DNA from: Bacillus sp. MM2020_4
Lineage (GTDB): Bacteria; Bacillota; Bacilli; Bacillales; Cytobacillaceae
Reading direction: 5' to 3'
Assembly: GCF_011250555.1 (NCBI RefSeq)
Contig: NZ_JAANMZ010000049.1
Span: 1-33,157, forward strand
DNA: 33,157 nt
Part shown: piece by piece, positions 1-7,884 of the stretch
Position numbering within the stretch: position 1 is the first letter of the stretch
How the letters are laid out: each line of letters begins with the position of its first letter
Translations under genes and position numbers: made by a program
Notes under the pieces: model-generated
The model's input: the letters and a program-made list of their open reading frames with translations, nothing else
The model's database searches: none
Told to the model about the DNA's origin: nothing

Positions 1-126
1 AATTTAGAGAATTATATAGTGTGGACGATTCGAAAAGGAATCATATAGATAATTTGATTTAAAAAGTAATCAGCTCTTTTTTTCTAAAATGCACATCTAT
101 TCTATCGAACTGTGGGGGAGCATCAA

Positions 127-1557
127 ATGGCCGTCAAATGTACAAATGAGAATATGTCTATGTCCGAGAAGACGAAGCTTGATTGTGTAAACAAATCCGA
201 TATGGAAACCATTTTACTTTCCATTTTTCAATCTAGTTATGATGGTATTTATGTAGCAGATAATAATGGAGTGGGAATGATGGTTAATTCCGCTTACTCA
301 AGAATTACAGGTGTAAAAAGCCAAGAGTTACTGGGAAAGAACATGATGACGGTGGTAAAAGAAGGCCTTGTTTCAGAATCTGTTACGATGAAGGTCTTAG
401 AGGAAAAAACAGCACAAACGATTATTCAAACGGTGAGAGGGAAGGAATTATTAGTAACAGGCAATCCTGTATTTGATCATCACGGGAACATTACCTATGT
501 GGTAACAAACGTAAGGGATATATCTGATTTGAATTATATGAAAACAGAGCTGATACACTCAAAAAGATTGACGGAACAATATATCTATGAAATTGAGGAA
601 TTAAAAAAGAGAGAATTAATCCATATGCATCTTGATGGAGTTATCTGTCAAAGTCAAGAAATTATGAAGGTTTTTCATCTTGCAAGGAAGGTAGCAAAGG
701 TTCATTCTACTGTCCTTATTTTAGGAGAGTCTGGTGTAGGGAAAGAAGTAATTGTGAATTATCTCCACCAAGAAAGTGATCGAGCGAATGCGCCATTGAT
801 TAAAGTGAATTGCGGCGCCATACCAAAACACTTGCTGGAATCTGAATTATTTGGCTATGAAAAGGGTGCATTTACAGGGGCTGACAGTCAGGGAAAGCCC
901 GGTTTGTTTGAACAGGCGGATGGGGGGACTATATTTCTAGATGAAATTGGCGATATGCCCATCGATCTTCAAGTGAAATTATTAAGGGTTCTCCAAGAAT
1001 TTGAAATCATGCGCGTTGGCGGCAGAAAAAGCTTTAAAATTGATGTAAGGGTCATTTCGGCGACAAATATGAATTTAGAGGAAATGGTCGATAAAAATGA
1101 TTTTAGACGGGATCTTTATTACCGGTTAAATATCGTTCCTATCAAGGTCCCACCCTTAAGAGAAAGGATAGCAGATATTGTTCCACTTGCATTCTATTTT
1201 TTAAATAAAACTAATAAAAAGAATAAGTTAAACAAACGGTTTCATCATGAAATCATTCACTTCTTTGAAGAATATCGCTGGCCTGGGAATATTCGAGAGT
1301 TAGAAAATTTAATTGAAAGATTAGTCGTCACAACAGACAATGAGGAAATCGGGATGCATGATTTACCTCAAAGCATGTTACAAGGAAGGGCCCGTAAAAA
1401 GACAGAAACAAGGAAGTTGAAGGAAATAATTGCCAATGTTGAGCGGAAGCTTATCAAAGAGCAAATGGAAAAATCAAAGACCACACGAGTAGCTGCAAAA
1501 GAATTAGGGATTAGCCAATCCGCCCTCGTCAAAAAAATGCAGAAATTAGGTCTTTGA
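127..1557 (+). CDS. Sigma-54-dependent transcriptional activator (PAS-AAA+-HTH)
   Basis: Enhancer-binding protein that would activate SigL (sigma-54) RNA polymerase by ATP hydrolysis. I see an N-terminal PAS-type sensor at about residues 25-140, then an AAA+ domain with Walker A GESGVGKE at 200-207, the canonical sigma-54 contact loop GAFTGA at 247-252, Walker B in GGTIFLDEIGD, and the arginine-finger region FRRDLYYRLN. A short C-terminal helix-turn-helix (VAAKELGISQSALVKKMQ) follows. The layout and length (476 aa) resemble RocR-class regulators. I chose ATG 127 because GGGGGAG lies 6 nt upstream; the in-frame GTG at 112 overlaps that site. A terminator follows, and 160 bp downstream is a -24/-12 promoter, so this is probably the activator of the 1791-7805 operon. 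The ligand is unknown. Confidence 0.93.
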   Translation: MAVKCTNENMSMSEKTKLDCVNKSDMETILLSIFQSSYDGIYVADNNGVGMMVNSAYSRITGVKSQELLGKNMMTVVKEGLVSESVTMKVLEEKTAQTIIQTVRGKELLVTGNPVFDHHGNITYVVTNVRDISDLNYMKTELIHSKRLTEQYIYEIEELKKRELIHMHLDGVICQSQEIMKVFHLARKVAKVHSTVLILGESGVGKEVIVNYLHQESDRANAPLIKVNCGAIPKHLLESELFGYEKGAFTGADSQGKPGLFEQADGGTIFLDEIGDMPIDLQVKLLRVLQEFEIMRVGGRKSFKIDVRVISATNMNLEEMVDKNDFRRDLYYRLNIVPIKVPPLRERIADIVPLAFYFLNKTNKKNKLNKRFHHEIIHFFEEYRWPGNIRELENLIERLVVTTDNEEIGMHDLPQSMLQGRARKKTETRKLKEIIANVERKLIKEQMEKSKTTRVAAKELGISQSALVKKMQKLGL

Positions 1558-1572
1558 TGAAAAAAGGAATCA

Positions 1573-1602
1573 AAAGTCAACGTTCATTCGTTGGCTTTTT
1601 TT
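1573..1602 (+). terminator. Rho-independent terminator of the PAS activator gene
   Basis: The stem is AAAGTCAACG (1573-1582) against CGTTGGCTTT (1589-1598) with one G-U pair and a 6-nt loop, followed by a run of T. It separates the regulator from the sigma-54-driven operon. Confidence 0.85.
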
Positions 1603-1699
1603 ATTGCCCTCAAGGAAAAGCGGAAAATGTTCCATATAGCAATGGTGAATAAGGAAGAGATTTCTATATTTTTGTTGCAACATGTCGAATTATTCCCTA

Positions 1700-1718
1700 T
1701 TTTCACATAATGCGAAAA
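1700..1718. promoter_or_regulatory. Near-perfect palindrome abutting the -24 element
   Basis: TTTTC-a-CAT-a-ATG-c-GAAAA is a dyad with only its spacer positions unpaired. It ends 2 nt before the -24 TGGCAC box. The position is unusual for an enhancer and more like a repressor or auxiliary operator. The binding protein is unknown. Confidence 0.4.
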
Positions 1719-1720
1719 AT

Positions 1721-1736
1721 TGGCACAATATTTGCA
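1721..1736 (+). promoter_or_regulatory. Sigma-54 (-24/-12) promoter P1
   Basis: TGGCAC-N5-TTGCA matches the sigma-54 consensus, with the invariant GG (1722-1723) and GC (1734-1735) separated by exactly 10 nt. The predicted start is near 1747, about 45 nt before the SDR start codon. It heads the SDR-ligase-transporter-pha operon. Confidence 0.93.
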
Positions 1737-1790
1737 TTAAAGATAAATAGCACGACAACAAATAAAAGTGGATGAAGGGGAATGAAGGTT

Positions 1791-2555
1791 ATGGAGTTAC
1801 CAACATTTGATTTAACAGGCAAGGTTGCCCTCGTTACAGGAGGAAGTAAAGGGATTGGGTTTAGCATGGCACAGGCATTAGGGCATTATGGGGCAAAGCT
1901 TGTTATTTCCAGCCGAGGGGTCGAAGAAGGGGAAAGGGCTGTATCACTGTTAAAGGAAGAGGATATTGAAGCTGTCTATATCCCTTGCGATGTGACGAAA
2001 AAGGATCAGGTAGAACGGCTAGTCAGTCAAATCGTTGATCAGTTCGGCTCGCTTGATATCTTAGTAAATAACGCGGGAATGAATATCCGTAAACTCTTAA
2101 TTGATGTCGAAGAAAGCGATTGGGATCAAGTTTTAACGGTCAATCTAAAAGGGCTTTTTCTAGTGGGGCAGGCCTGTGCCAAACAAATGATCAAACAAAA
2201 ATATGGGAAAATCATTAACATCTCCTCCATTTTGGGATCAATCGGCATGCCATTCCAGACATCCTATGCGGCTAGTAAAGGCGGCATTAACCAAGTAACA
2301 AAAGTTTGGGCGGAAGAATTAGCCCCCTATAATATTACCGTTAATGCCATTGGGCCTGGTTACATAAAAACACCTATGACCAAAGATTGGCTATCTGATC
2401 CTGTACGGGCTGAGAAAATCACCAATGCCAGCATGATCAAGAGGATTGGAGAAACTTCGGATCTTGTGGGACCTGTGGTTTTCTTTGCCTCTGATACCTC
2501 GGCCTATGTTACGGGTCAGATATTAAATGTGGACGGCGGCTGTACCGCTCGTTAA
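1791..2555 (+). CDS. Short-chain dehydrogenase/reductase (SDR), classical
   Basis: NAD(P)-dependent oxidoreductase of the classical SDR family. It shows the nucleotide-binding TGGSKGIG near residue 15, NNAG, catalytic Ser in the SSILGS segment, YAASK (Tyr and Lys), PGYIKT, and a C-terminal VDGG. At about 254 aa it has the normal length. It resembles gluconate-5-dehydrogenase and 3-oxoacyl reductase types, which cannot be separated by eye. I chose ATG 1791 because AAGGGG sits 10 nt upstream; ATG 1782 lies only 1 nt after that site. As the first gene after P1, with CoA ligase, transporter and PHA synthase genes downstream, it may oxidise the imported hydroxyacid or act as an acetoacetyl-CoA reductase (PhaB role). 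The substrate is inference. Confidence 0.88.
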   Translation: MELPTFDLTGKVALVTGGSKGIGFSMAQALGHYGAKLVISSRGVEEGERAVSLLKEEDIEAVYIPCDVTKKDQVERLVSQIVDQFGSLDILVNNAGMNIRKLLIDVEESDWDQVLTVNLKGLFLVGQACAKQMIKQKYGKIINISSILGSIGMPFQTSYAASKGGINQVTKVWAEELAPYNITVNAIGPGYIKTPMTKDWLSDPVRAEKITNASMIKRIGETSDLVGPVVFFASDTSAYVTGQILNVDGGCTAR

Positions 2556-2578
2556 CGAAATGATTAGGAGGTTAAGGT

Positions 2579-4165
2579 ATGAATATCATCAAGGAAGTCC
2601 ACTTTAATCGAGAGGTAAAAGTCTTCGAGGATCGGCCAGATAACCTATCAGCGATGTTGAAAGAGGCTGCCAGTAACTATCCAGCAGGTGAGGCTCTTGT
2701 GATGAATGGAAATCGCTTAACGTATAAAGAATTGTACGAAAAAGTGGAGCAGATTGCTGGTCATTTACAAAACTCCCTAGGTGTGAAAAAGAGAGATCGC
2801 GTGGCTCTTTTATTAGGAAATAGTATTGAATTTTGTTTACTCGTTTTTGCTTGTGCTCGATTAGGGGCGATTGTGGTGCCTTTAAATACTAGATTAAAAG
2901 AAACTGAACTTTCTTTTATGATTCAACAATCGAACAGCAAGATATTAGTGGTGGATGATGAATTTTTAGAAAAGGTCGAAGGCATGAGAGATCTTGATTC
3001 CATCGGACATGTCCAATACTTTTTCTTAATCGGACATAAAACACCAAACCGAAAAGATTATTTGCCTTTTGAAATCTTAGAACAGCCATCAACCCTTGCG
3101 GATGTGTATGTAACGGAAGAGGATCCATTATTTATTATGTATACCTCGGGAACAACGGGGCAGCCAAAAGGTGCGGTCGGTAGTCATTTAGGGGCAATTC
3201 ACAGCGCCATCAATTATGAACACGTGTTAAAGACAAATGACAAAGCAAGAACCCTCATCGCGGTTCCACTCTTTCATGTGACAGGCTTAATTGGCCAGCT
3301 CTTTCACATGGTGAAGGTGGGGGGGACATCCGTTATTATGAGGCGATTTAGGACAGAAGAATACATCCGATTAACTGTGGAAGAAAATGTATCCTTTCTG
3401 TTTAATGTGCCTACCATCTACATTATGATGATGGCACATGCAGATTTCTCAGTGTATAACTATTCAAAAGTAAATTGTATCGCCTACGGTGGTGCTCCGA
3501 TGTCATCGGAAACGATTTATAAATTGAAAAAGTATTTTCCGAATTCGTACTTGCATAATGCTTATGGAGCCACTGAGACCTCCTCTCCCGCAACCATTAT
3601 GCCGCAAAAATTTCATGACTCAAAGGTAGCTTCCGTTGGACTGCCTGTTCCGGTTGGCGAAATGAGAGTGGTCAATGAGTTGGATGAACCATGTAATCCC
3701 GGTGAAGTGGGAGAATTATTAATTAAAGGTCCGATGATTGTTGAAGGCTATTGGAACAATGTTATTGCCAACCAAACATCATTCCTTCACGGATTTTGGC
3801 GCTCTGGCGACTTAGCGAAAATAGATGAAGATGGGTTTGTCTATATTGTCGATCGAAAAAAAGACCTCATTAACCGGGGCGGGGAAAAGATATTCTCCAT
3901 TGAGGTCGAGAATGTTATTTATAATCATCCAAAAGTACATGAAGTGGCCGTTGTAGGAGTTCCAGATCCTCTCTTCGGGGAAATTGTCAAAGCGGTGATT
4001 GTCCCAAAGGCCAACGCAACCATAATGAGCGAAGAAATAAGAGATTTTGTTGCGGAAAGATTAGCAAATTATAAAGTTCCGAAACTAGTAGAATTTGTAT
4101 CCGAACTGCCTCGGAATGCGGCAGGGAAAATAATCAAGAATGTACTGAAGAATGTACAGCACTAG
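2579..4165 (+). CDS. Acyl-CoA synthetase (AMP-forming), ANL superfamily
   Basis: Activates a carboxylic acid to its CoA thioester via an acyl-adenylate. Adenylation motifs are in order: the P-loop YTSGTTGQPKGAV at about residue 186, the YGATETS aromatic/Thr motif, the GDLAKIDEDGF aspartate motif, the hinge DRKKDLINRGGEKI, and the catalytic lysine in AAGKIIK near the C-terminus. Length is 528 aa, normal for the family. AGGAGG precedes ATG 2579, 23 nt after the SDR, so it is translated from the same operon. The next gene is a carboxylate-type MFS transporter and PHA genes follow. A short hydroxyacid such as 3- or 4-hydroxybutyrate is therefore an attractive substrate, but specificity cannot be read from sequence. 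Confidence 0.9.
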   Translation: MNIIKEVHFNREVKVFEDRPDNLSAMLKEAASNYPAGEALVMNGNRLTYKELYEKVEQIAGHLQNSLGVKKRDRVALLLGNSIEFCLLVFACARLGAIVVPLNTRLKETELSFMIQQSNSKILVVDDEFLEKVEGMRDLDSIGHVQYFFLIGHKTPNRKDYLPFEILEQPSTLADVYVTEEDPLFIMYTSGTTGQPKGAVGSHLGAIHSAINYEHVLKTNDKARTLIAVPLFHVTGLIGQLFHMVKVGGTSVIMRRFRTEEYIRLTVEENVSFLFNVPTIYIMMMAHADFSVYNYSKVNCIAYGGAPMSSETIYKLKKYFPNSYLHNAYGATETSSPATIMPQKFHDSKVASVGLPVPVGEMRVVNELDEPCNPGEVGELLIKGPMIVEGYWNNVIANQTSFLHGFWRSGDLAKIDEDGFVYIVDRKKDLINRGGEKIFSIEVENVIYNHPKVHEVAVVGVPDPLFGEIVKAVIVPKANATIMSEEIRDFVAERLANYKVPKLVEFVSELPRNAAGKIIKNVLKNVQH

Positions 4166-4198
4166 AAAATTTTTTTACAAAAGAGAGGAAGAGATGCA

Positions 4199-5518
4199 AT
4201 GTCTACAATTATGAAAAAGGCGTGGGGCTTTCGCTATGCGATCTTACTTATTCTTTGGTTAGTCTATATTATTAATTATTTTGATCGGATGGCGGTCTTA
4301 ACCTTCCTGCCATTCATCCAGAAGGATTTACACTTAACCCCTGTGGAAGTAGGGCAGCTAGCCTCCGTGTTTTTCTTTGCCTATGCCGCTGCGCAAATTA
4401 GCGCTGGTTTCCTGGCTGATAAAATTGGTGCCAAGAAGGTCATGTATATTGCGATTACCGTCTTTACATTCGTAACTGCTTTAACGGGAATGGTGAAAAC
4501 CTTCGGACAGTTTTTAGCACTCCGAATCGGATTAGGGCTTGGAGAAGGACACCATTTTGCCCCGGCCATTCGGGCCATTAATAACTGGTTCCCCCATAAA
4601 GAAAGAGGCAGGGCCGTTTCGTTTTTCGCTACATCATGGGCCGTTGCTCCGGCAATTGTTCCGGTTATCGTGACAAGTATCTCTATTTATTTCTTCAGTG
4701 GTGCTTGGAGACCGGTATTCTATGTCCTTGCTATCCCAGGAGCAATTGGGATCCTTTTACTATGGCGTTTTGTATCCGATTCACCAAGTGAAATGATTGC
4801 AAAAGGGAAATTAAGTAAGGATCAGGATGTTGATGATTCTTCAGTTAGAAAGATTTCGAAAGAAGAGAAACGAAAAAGCTACGGGATTTTCTTGAAAGAT
4901 ATTAATTTTTATGTTTTTACCTTGTGCCTCTTTTGTCAATTAGCTGTTTATTGGGGAACAACAACCTGGTTAACTTCATTTTTGGTTACACAGCATGGGT
5001 TAAATCTGAAGGAAATGGGCTTGTTCGCATCTGCCCCCTATATCGTTGCTTTCTTCGCCATGATGCTCGGCGGGTGGTTGATGGATAACGTTCTACATCG
5101 AATGAAGCCTGTTGCGTTGATTGGGTATATCTGTAGTATTCCTGTGCTGTGGATGCTGGGTGCTGTAGAAAAAGGGAATACGGGTCTATTACTTACACTC
5201 TTATTGCTCGTTGGTTTCTTTGTTAACTTAAACTTTGGCTCCATTTATGCGTATCTGCCTAAATTATATCCAAAAGAAGTGGTTGGAAGTGCCACAGGGT
5301 TAGCGAATGGAATTGGCCAGATGGGTGCATTTGTTTCTCCTCTCGTTGCAGGGTATTTAGTAAAAGTAGGAGCTAATGGAGCACAAGATTTTAGCAGAGT
5401 TTTCATCTTCTTTGCCATCGTTTCGGCAGTAGCGGCCGTTTGTGCCATCATTTTGAAGGAAAAGAAGATAACGAATGCCAATATAAAATTGGTTAACAAT
5501 GAGAAATCGGTTAGTTAG
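4199..5518 (+). CDS. MFS transporter, anion:cation symporter (ACS)-like
   Basis: Integral membrane transporter of 439 aa with about 12 hydrophobic segments. The first-helix NYFDRMA motif and the loop 2-3 motif GFLADKIGAKK are typical of the major facilitator superfamily. The FDR signature and the GLGEGHHFAPAIRAINNWFP stretch resemble the anion:cation symporter family (hexuronate, galactonate and aromatic-acid permeases), so an organic anion taken up with protons is the likely cargo. It lies 33 nt after the CoA ligase and 37 nt before the phasin-like gene, in the middle of the P1 operon. It probably imports the acid that the ligase activates (inference). Confidence 0.88.
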   Translation: MSTIMKKAWGFRYAILLILWLVYIINYFDRMAVLTFLPFIQKDLHLTPVEVGQLASVFFFAYAAAQISAGFLADKIGAKKVMYIAITVFTFVTALTGMVKTFGQFLALRIGLGLGEGHHFAPAIRAINNWFPHKERGRAVSFFATSWAVAPAIVPVIVTSISIYFFSGAWRPVFYVLAIPGAIGILLLWRFVSDSPSEMIAKGKLSKDQDVDDSSVRKISKEEKRKSYGIFLKDINFYVFTLCLFCQLAVYWGTTTWLTSFLVTQHGLNLKEMGLFASAPYIVAFFAMMLGGWLMDNVLHRMKPVALIGYICSIPVLWMLGAVEKGNTGLLLTLLLLVGFFVNLNFGSIYAYLPKLYPKEVVGSATGLANGIGQMGAFVSPLVAGYLVKVGANGAQDFSRVFIFFAIVSAVAAVCAIILKEKKITNANIKLVNNEKSVS

Positions 5519-5555
5519 GGTTTTTTGAGAATATAAACATGGAGGGATACAAACA

Positions 5556-6149
5556 ATGGCAGAAATCGAAAAAAATGCAACGTATTTAGAACTTTTATGG
5601 GATCAAACCTTTCAACAAGTCGATTCTTGGGTTCAACAAGCAGAATTTCACGAGGACATCCTTCTTCAATATGCAACCAATTTTGCAGAAAAGGTGAAAC
5701 GAAATGATAAAAACAGCAAAGAACTGACGGAACATCTTTCGGAAAAAGTTCGTGAGTGGGAAAAAGCATCTCGTGAAGAGCTGCTGACGACAACAACAGC
5801 TTTGAAAAACTTATTCCCAACAAAATCATACGAGGAAATAAACAAACAATTTGATGATATCCAAAACAAAACGGCAGAATTTACCTTAACCCCCTTTACG
5901 TATCTAGCTAATGGTGAGCAAGTAGACAAGGTTGTCCATGCCTTAGAGCAATATGTTGAATTTAGACGAACCAATCGAAATCTGTTTGTGAAAAATGTAA
6001 AAGAAGCAGCTTCCATTATTCGTGAGAATCAAAATGTATTATTGGATTTAATGACAAAGCAAGTGAAAAATATTTTCTTTCCTTTTCAACAATTATATAC
6101 GGTTCAGACCCATTCTTTGAAATCAAAAACCAATCAGCAGGGGGATTAA
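5556..6149 (+). CDS. Phasin-like helical protein of the PHA cluster
   Basis: A 197-aa soluble, charged, mainly helical protein with no signal peptide or membrane segment and a long central segment rich in Lys and Glu. I do not recognise the family by motif. Its position directly before phaR and phaC (1-nt gap to phaR) and its size and composition fit a granule-associated phasin (PhaP-type) or a second synthase-associated subunit. The start ATG 5556 has GGAGGG 9 nt upstream. Confidence is high that it is a gene and moderate that it is a phasin. Confidence 0.7.
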   Translation: MAEIEKNATYLELLWDQTFQQVDSWVQQAEFHEDILLQYATNFAEKVKRNDKNSKELTEHLSEKVREWEKASREELLTTTTALKNLFPTKSYEEINKQFDDIQNKTAEFTLTPFTYLANGEQVDKVVHALEQYVEFRRTNRNLFVKNVKEAASIIRENQNVLLDLMTKQVKNIFFPFQQLYTVQTHSLKSKTNQQGD

Positions 6150-6150
6150 C

Positions 6151-6729
6151 ATGGCAGATCAAGGGACTTTTGATCCATACGATTTAGTTAAAAAGTTTAG
6201 TGATCAATGGGAAAAGCAAGCAAATGAAATGATTCACTCCTGGACAAACAATCGCGAATTTGTTGGATTTTCCAAAGTGAGTTCAGATATTCAATCACGT
6301 TATCTTGAGATGTTTAAGAAAAATCAAGAGTTACTAGCGAATCAGTTACATGTACCAACCAAAAGCGATTTCGCTCATGTCGCAAAATTAACGATTCAAA
6401 CAGAAGAAAAGCTTGACGCACTCGAAGAACAAATCTGGGGTTTACAAGCTTCGATGGATACCGCAAATAAAGGGATCACTAGTCTTGTAGAAGTTTCACG
6501 AGAGATGATGAAGCTAATAAAACAACTGAAATCGGAGCAAGTGAAATACAAAAAGGATATAGAAAAAGTAAGTGAGTGTTATTTTGAAATTCAAGGAATA
6601 AGAAGTGAATTAGCCCAAAATCTTGTCTTAAAAGAGGAGATTGCCGCTCTTAAAAAGCAGGTAGATGAAAAACTGGGTAAACATAAGAAAAATGAACGGG
6701 AACTTGAACTGGCAGCTGCAGCTAAGTAA
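6151..6729 (+). CDS. phaR: PHA synthase subunit PhaR (class IV)
   Basis: Small subunit that pairs with PhaC in the Bacillus class IV polyhydroxyalkanoate synthase. The N-terminus (FDPYDLVKKFSDQWEK), the LHVPTKSDFAHVAKLTIQTEEKLDALEE segment around residues 65-92, and a long C-terminal coiled coil match the PhaR/PhaE pattern as I know it. Length is 192 aa, usual for PhaR. GGGGG lies 6 nt before the ATG, overlapping the end of the phasin-like gene. It is followed 17 nt later by phaC. Unlike the described Bacillus megaterium phaR-phaB-phaC order, no phaB lies between them. Confidence 0.85.
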   Translation: MADQGTFDPYDLVKKFSDQWEKQANEMIHSWTNNREFVGFSKVSSDIQSRYLEMFKKNQELLANQLHVPTKSDFAHVAKLTIQTEEKLDALEEQIWGLQASMDTANKGITSLVEVSREMMKLIKQLKSEQVKYKKDIEKVSECYFEIQGIRSELAQNLVLKEEIAALKKQVDEKLGKHKKNERELELAAAAK

Positions 6730-6746
6730 TCGGAGGAGGAGCAGGA

Positions 6747-7805
6747 TTGACCACAGATATTGAAAGGAAAACCTCTTTTGATTTTGAAAAAGAGTGGACG
6801 CGTTGGAATGAATTTTTCAAGACGATTAATGGGCCAGAACTTAGTATAGAGCTTACTCCAAGACAATGTATTTGGAAGAAAAACAAGGCAACATTGTGGC
6901 ATTATGCAGCTGTTGAAAAGAAATATGATGTGCCAATATTCTTTATTTATTCCCTATTCAATCGTCCCCATATCTTAGATTTTGCCCCAGGTTCCAGTGT
7001 CATTGAGGGATTAATAAACAGTGGTTATGATGTCTATTTATTAGATTGGGGAATGGCTGGTTACGAGGATAAAGATATTAATCTAGAAGATTATATTGTT
7101 GACTACATTAAAAAGAGTGTTCAACGAGTATTACGACATTCGGCTGCCGATGAGGTGTCGGTGGTCGGATATTGTCTAGGTGGCACATTAGCAGCCATGT
7201 ATGCTTCGATTGCTAATGAACCGATTAAGAACCTGGTTGTGGCGACAGTTCCTATTGATTTTAGTGTGGCGGCCATTCCGGAGCATGTGGCGAATGGGCT
7301 AAAGGAAGGCAACTCCCCCTTAGATCGATTCATAGATGTTTACGGAATCATCCCACCTCATTACGTTGAGGCCATGTTTAGGTCTGTCACGTCACCCGTT
7401 TATACCAGTCCATATGTAACACTATTAACCCGCGCGAATGACAAGCGTTTTGTGGAAAAATGGCGACGGATGAACAATTGGACAAAAGGGCATGTCCCCC
7501 TAACGGGTGGCGCTTTCCAACAACTAACGAATGCCCTCTTTAAAGAAAATAAACTCATAAAAGGGGAGTTTACCATCCGTGGCGAAAAAGCCGATTTAGG
7601 TAAGATTGAGGCAAACCTATTCGTGGTCAGCTCGAAGAACGATAACCTTATACCTGAAGAGCAAAGTCGGCCATTGATGGATTTAGTTTCAAGTAAAGAT
7701 AAAACCTATCAAGTAGTCGAAGCAGGTCACGTCTCTTTAGCGATATCAGGGAAATTTTCTGGTATTTTAGATCACTGGCTATGTGATCGTTCAAGGAAAA
7801 AATAG
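6747..7805 (+). CDS. phaC: Polyhydroxyalkanoate synthase catalytic subunit PhaC (class IV/III)
   Basis: Polymerises (R)-hydroxyacyl-CoA to polyester granules together with PhaR. The alpha/beta-hydrolase fold carries the synthase lipase-like box GYCLGG with nucleophile Cys143, Asp299 in SSKNDNLIP, and His328 in EAGHVSL. Length (352 aa) and spacing match class III/IV synthases. Translation starts at TTG 6747 behind GGAGGAGGAGCAGG; no ATG lies nearby. It is the last clearly PHA-related gene of the P1 operon. Class IV enzymes use short-chain monomers, mainly 3-hydroxybutyryl-CoA. Use of 4-hydroxybutyryl-CoA here would be inference from the dehydratase at 21491. Confidence 0.92.
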   Translation: MTTDIERKTSFDFEKEWTRWNEFFKTINGPELSIELTPRQCIWKKNKATLWHYAAVEKKYDVPIFFIYSLFNRPHILDFAPGSSVIEGLINSGYDVYLLDWGMAGYEDKDINLEDYIVDYIKKSVQRVLRHSAADEVSVVGYCLGGTLAAMYASIANEPIKNLVVATVPIDFSVAAIPEHVANGLKEGNSPLDRFIDVYGIIPPHYVEAMFRSVTSPVYTSPYVTLLTRANDKRFVEKWRRMNNWTKGHVPLTGGAFQQLTNALFKENKLIKGEFTIRGEKADLGKIEANLFVVSSKNDNLIPEEQSRPLMDLVSSKDKTYQVVEAGHVSLAISGKFSGILDHWLCDRSRKK

Positions 7806-7815
7806 ATAACCATTT

Positions 7816-7854
7816 GAAGCTGTCTGTGTCATGAAATTAGAGATAGGCAGCTTC
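7816..7854 (+). other. Hairpin between phaC and the M20 gene
   Basis: GAAGCTG (7816-7822) pairs perfectly with CAGCTTC (7848-7854). There is no T-run, so it is more likely an mRNA end-protecting or attenuating structure than a full terminator. It also argues that translation of the next gene starts after it. Confidence 0.45.
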
Positions 7855-7884
7855 AGATTAATTGAACAGAAGGTGGGATATAAC

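Noticed and set aside
7831..7884. Upstream ATG 7831 as start of the M20 gene
   Set aside because: It lies in a hairpin and has no ribosome binding site, while ATG 7885 has AGGTGGG at proper distance.
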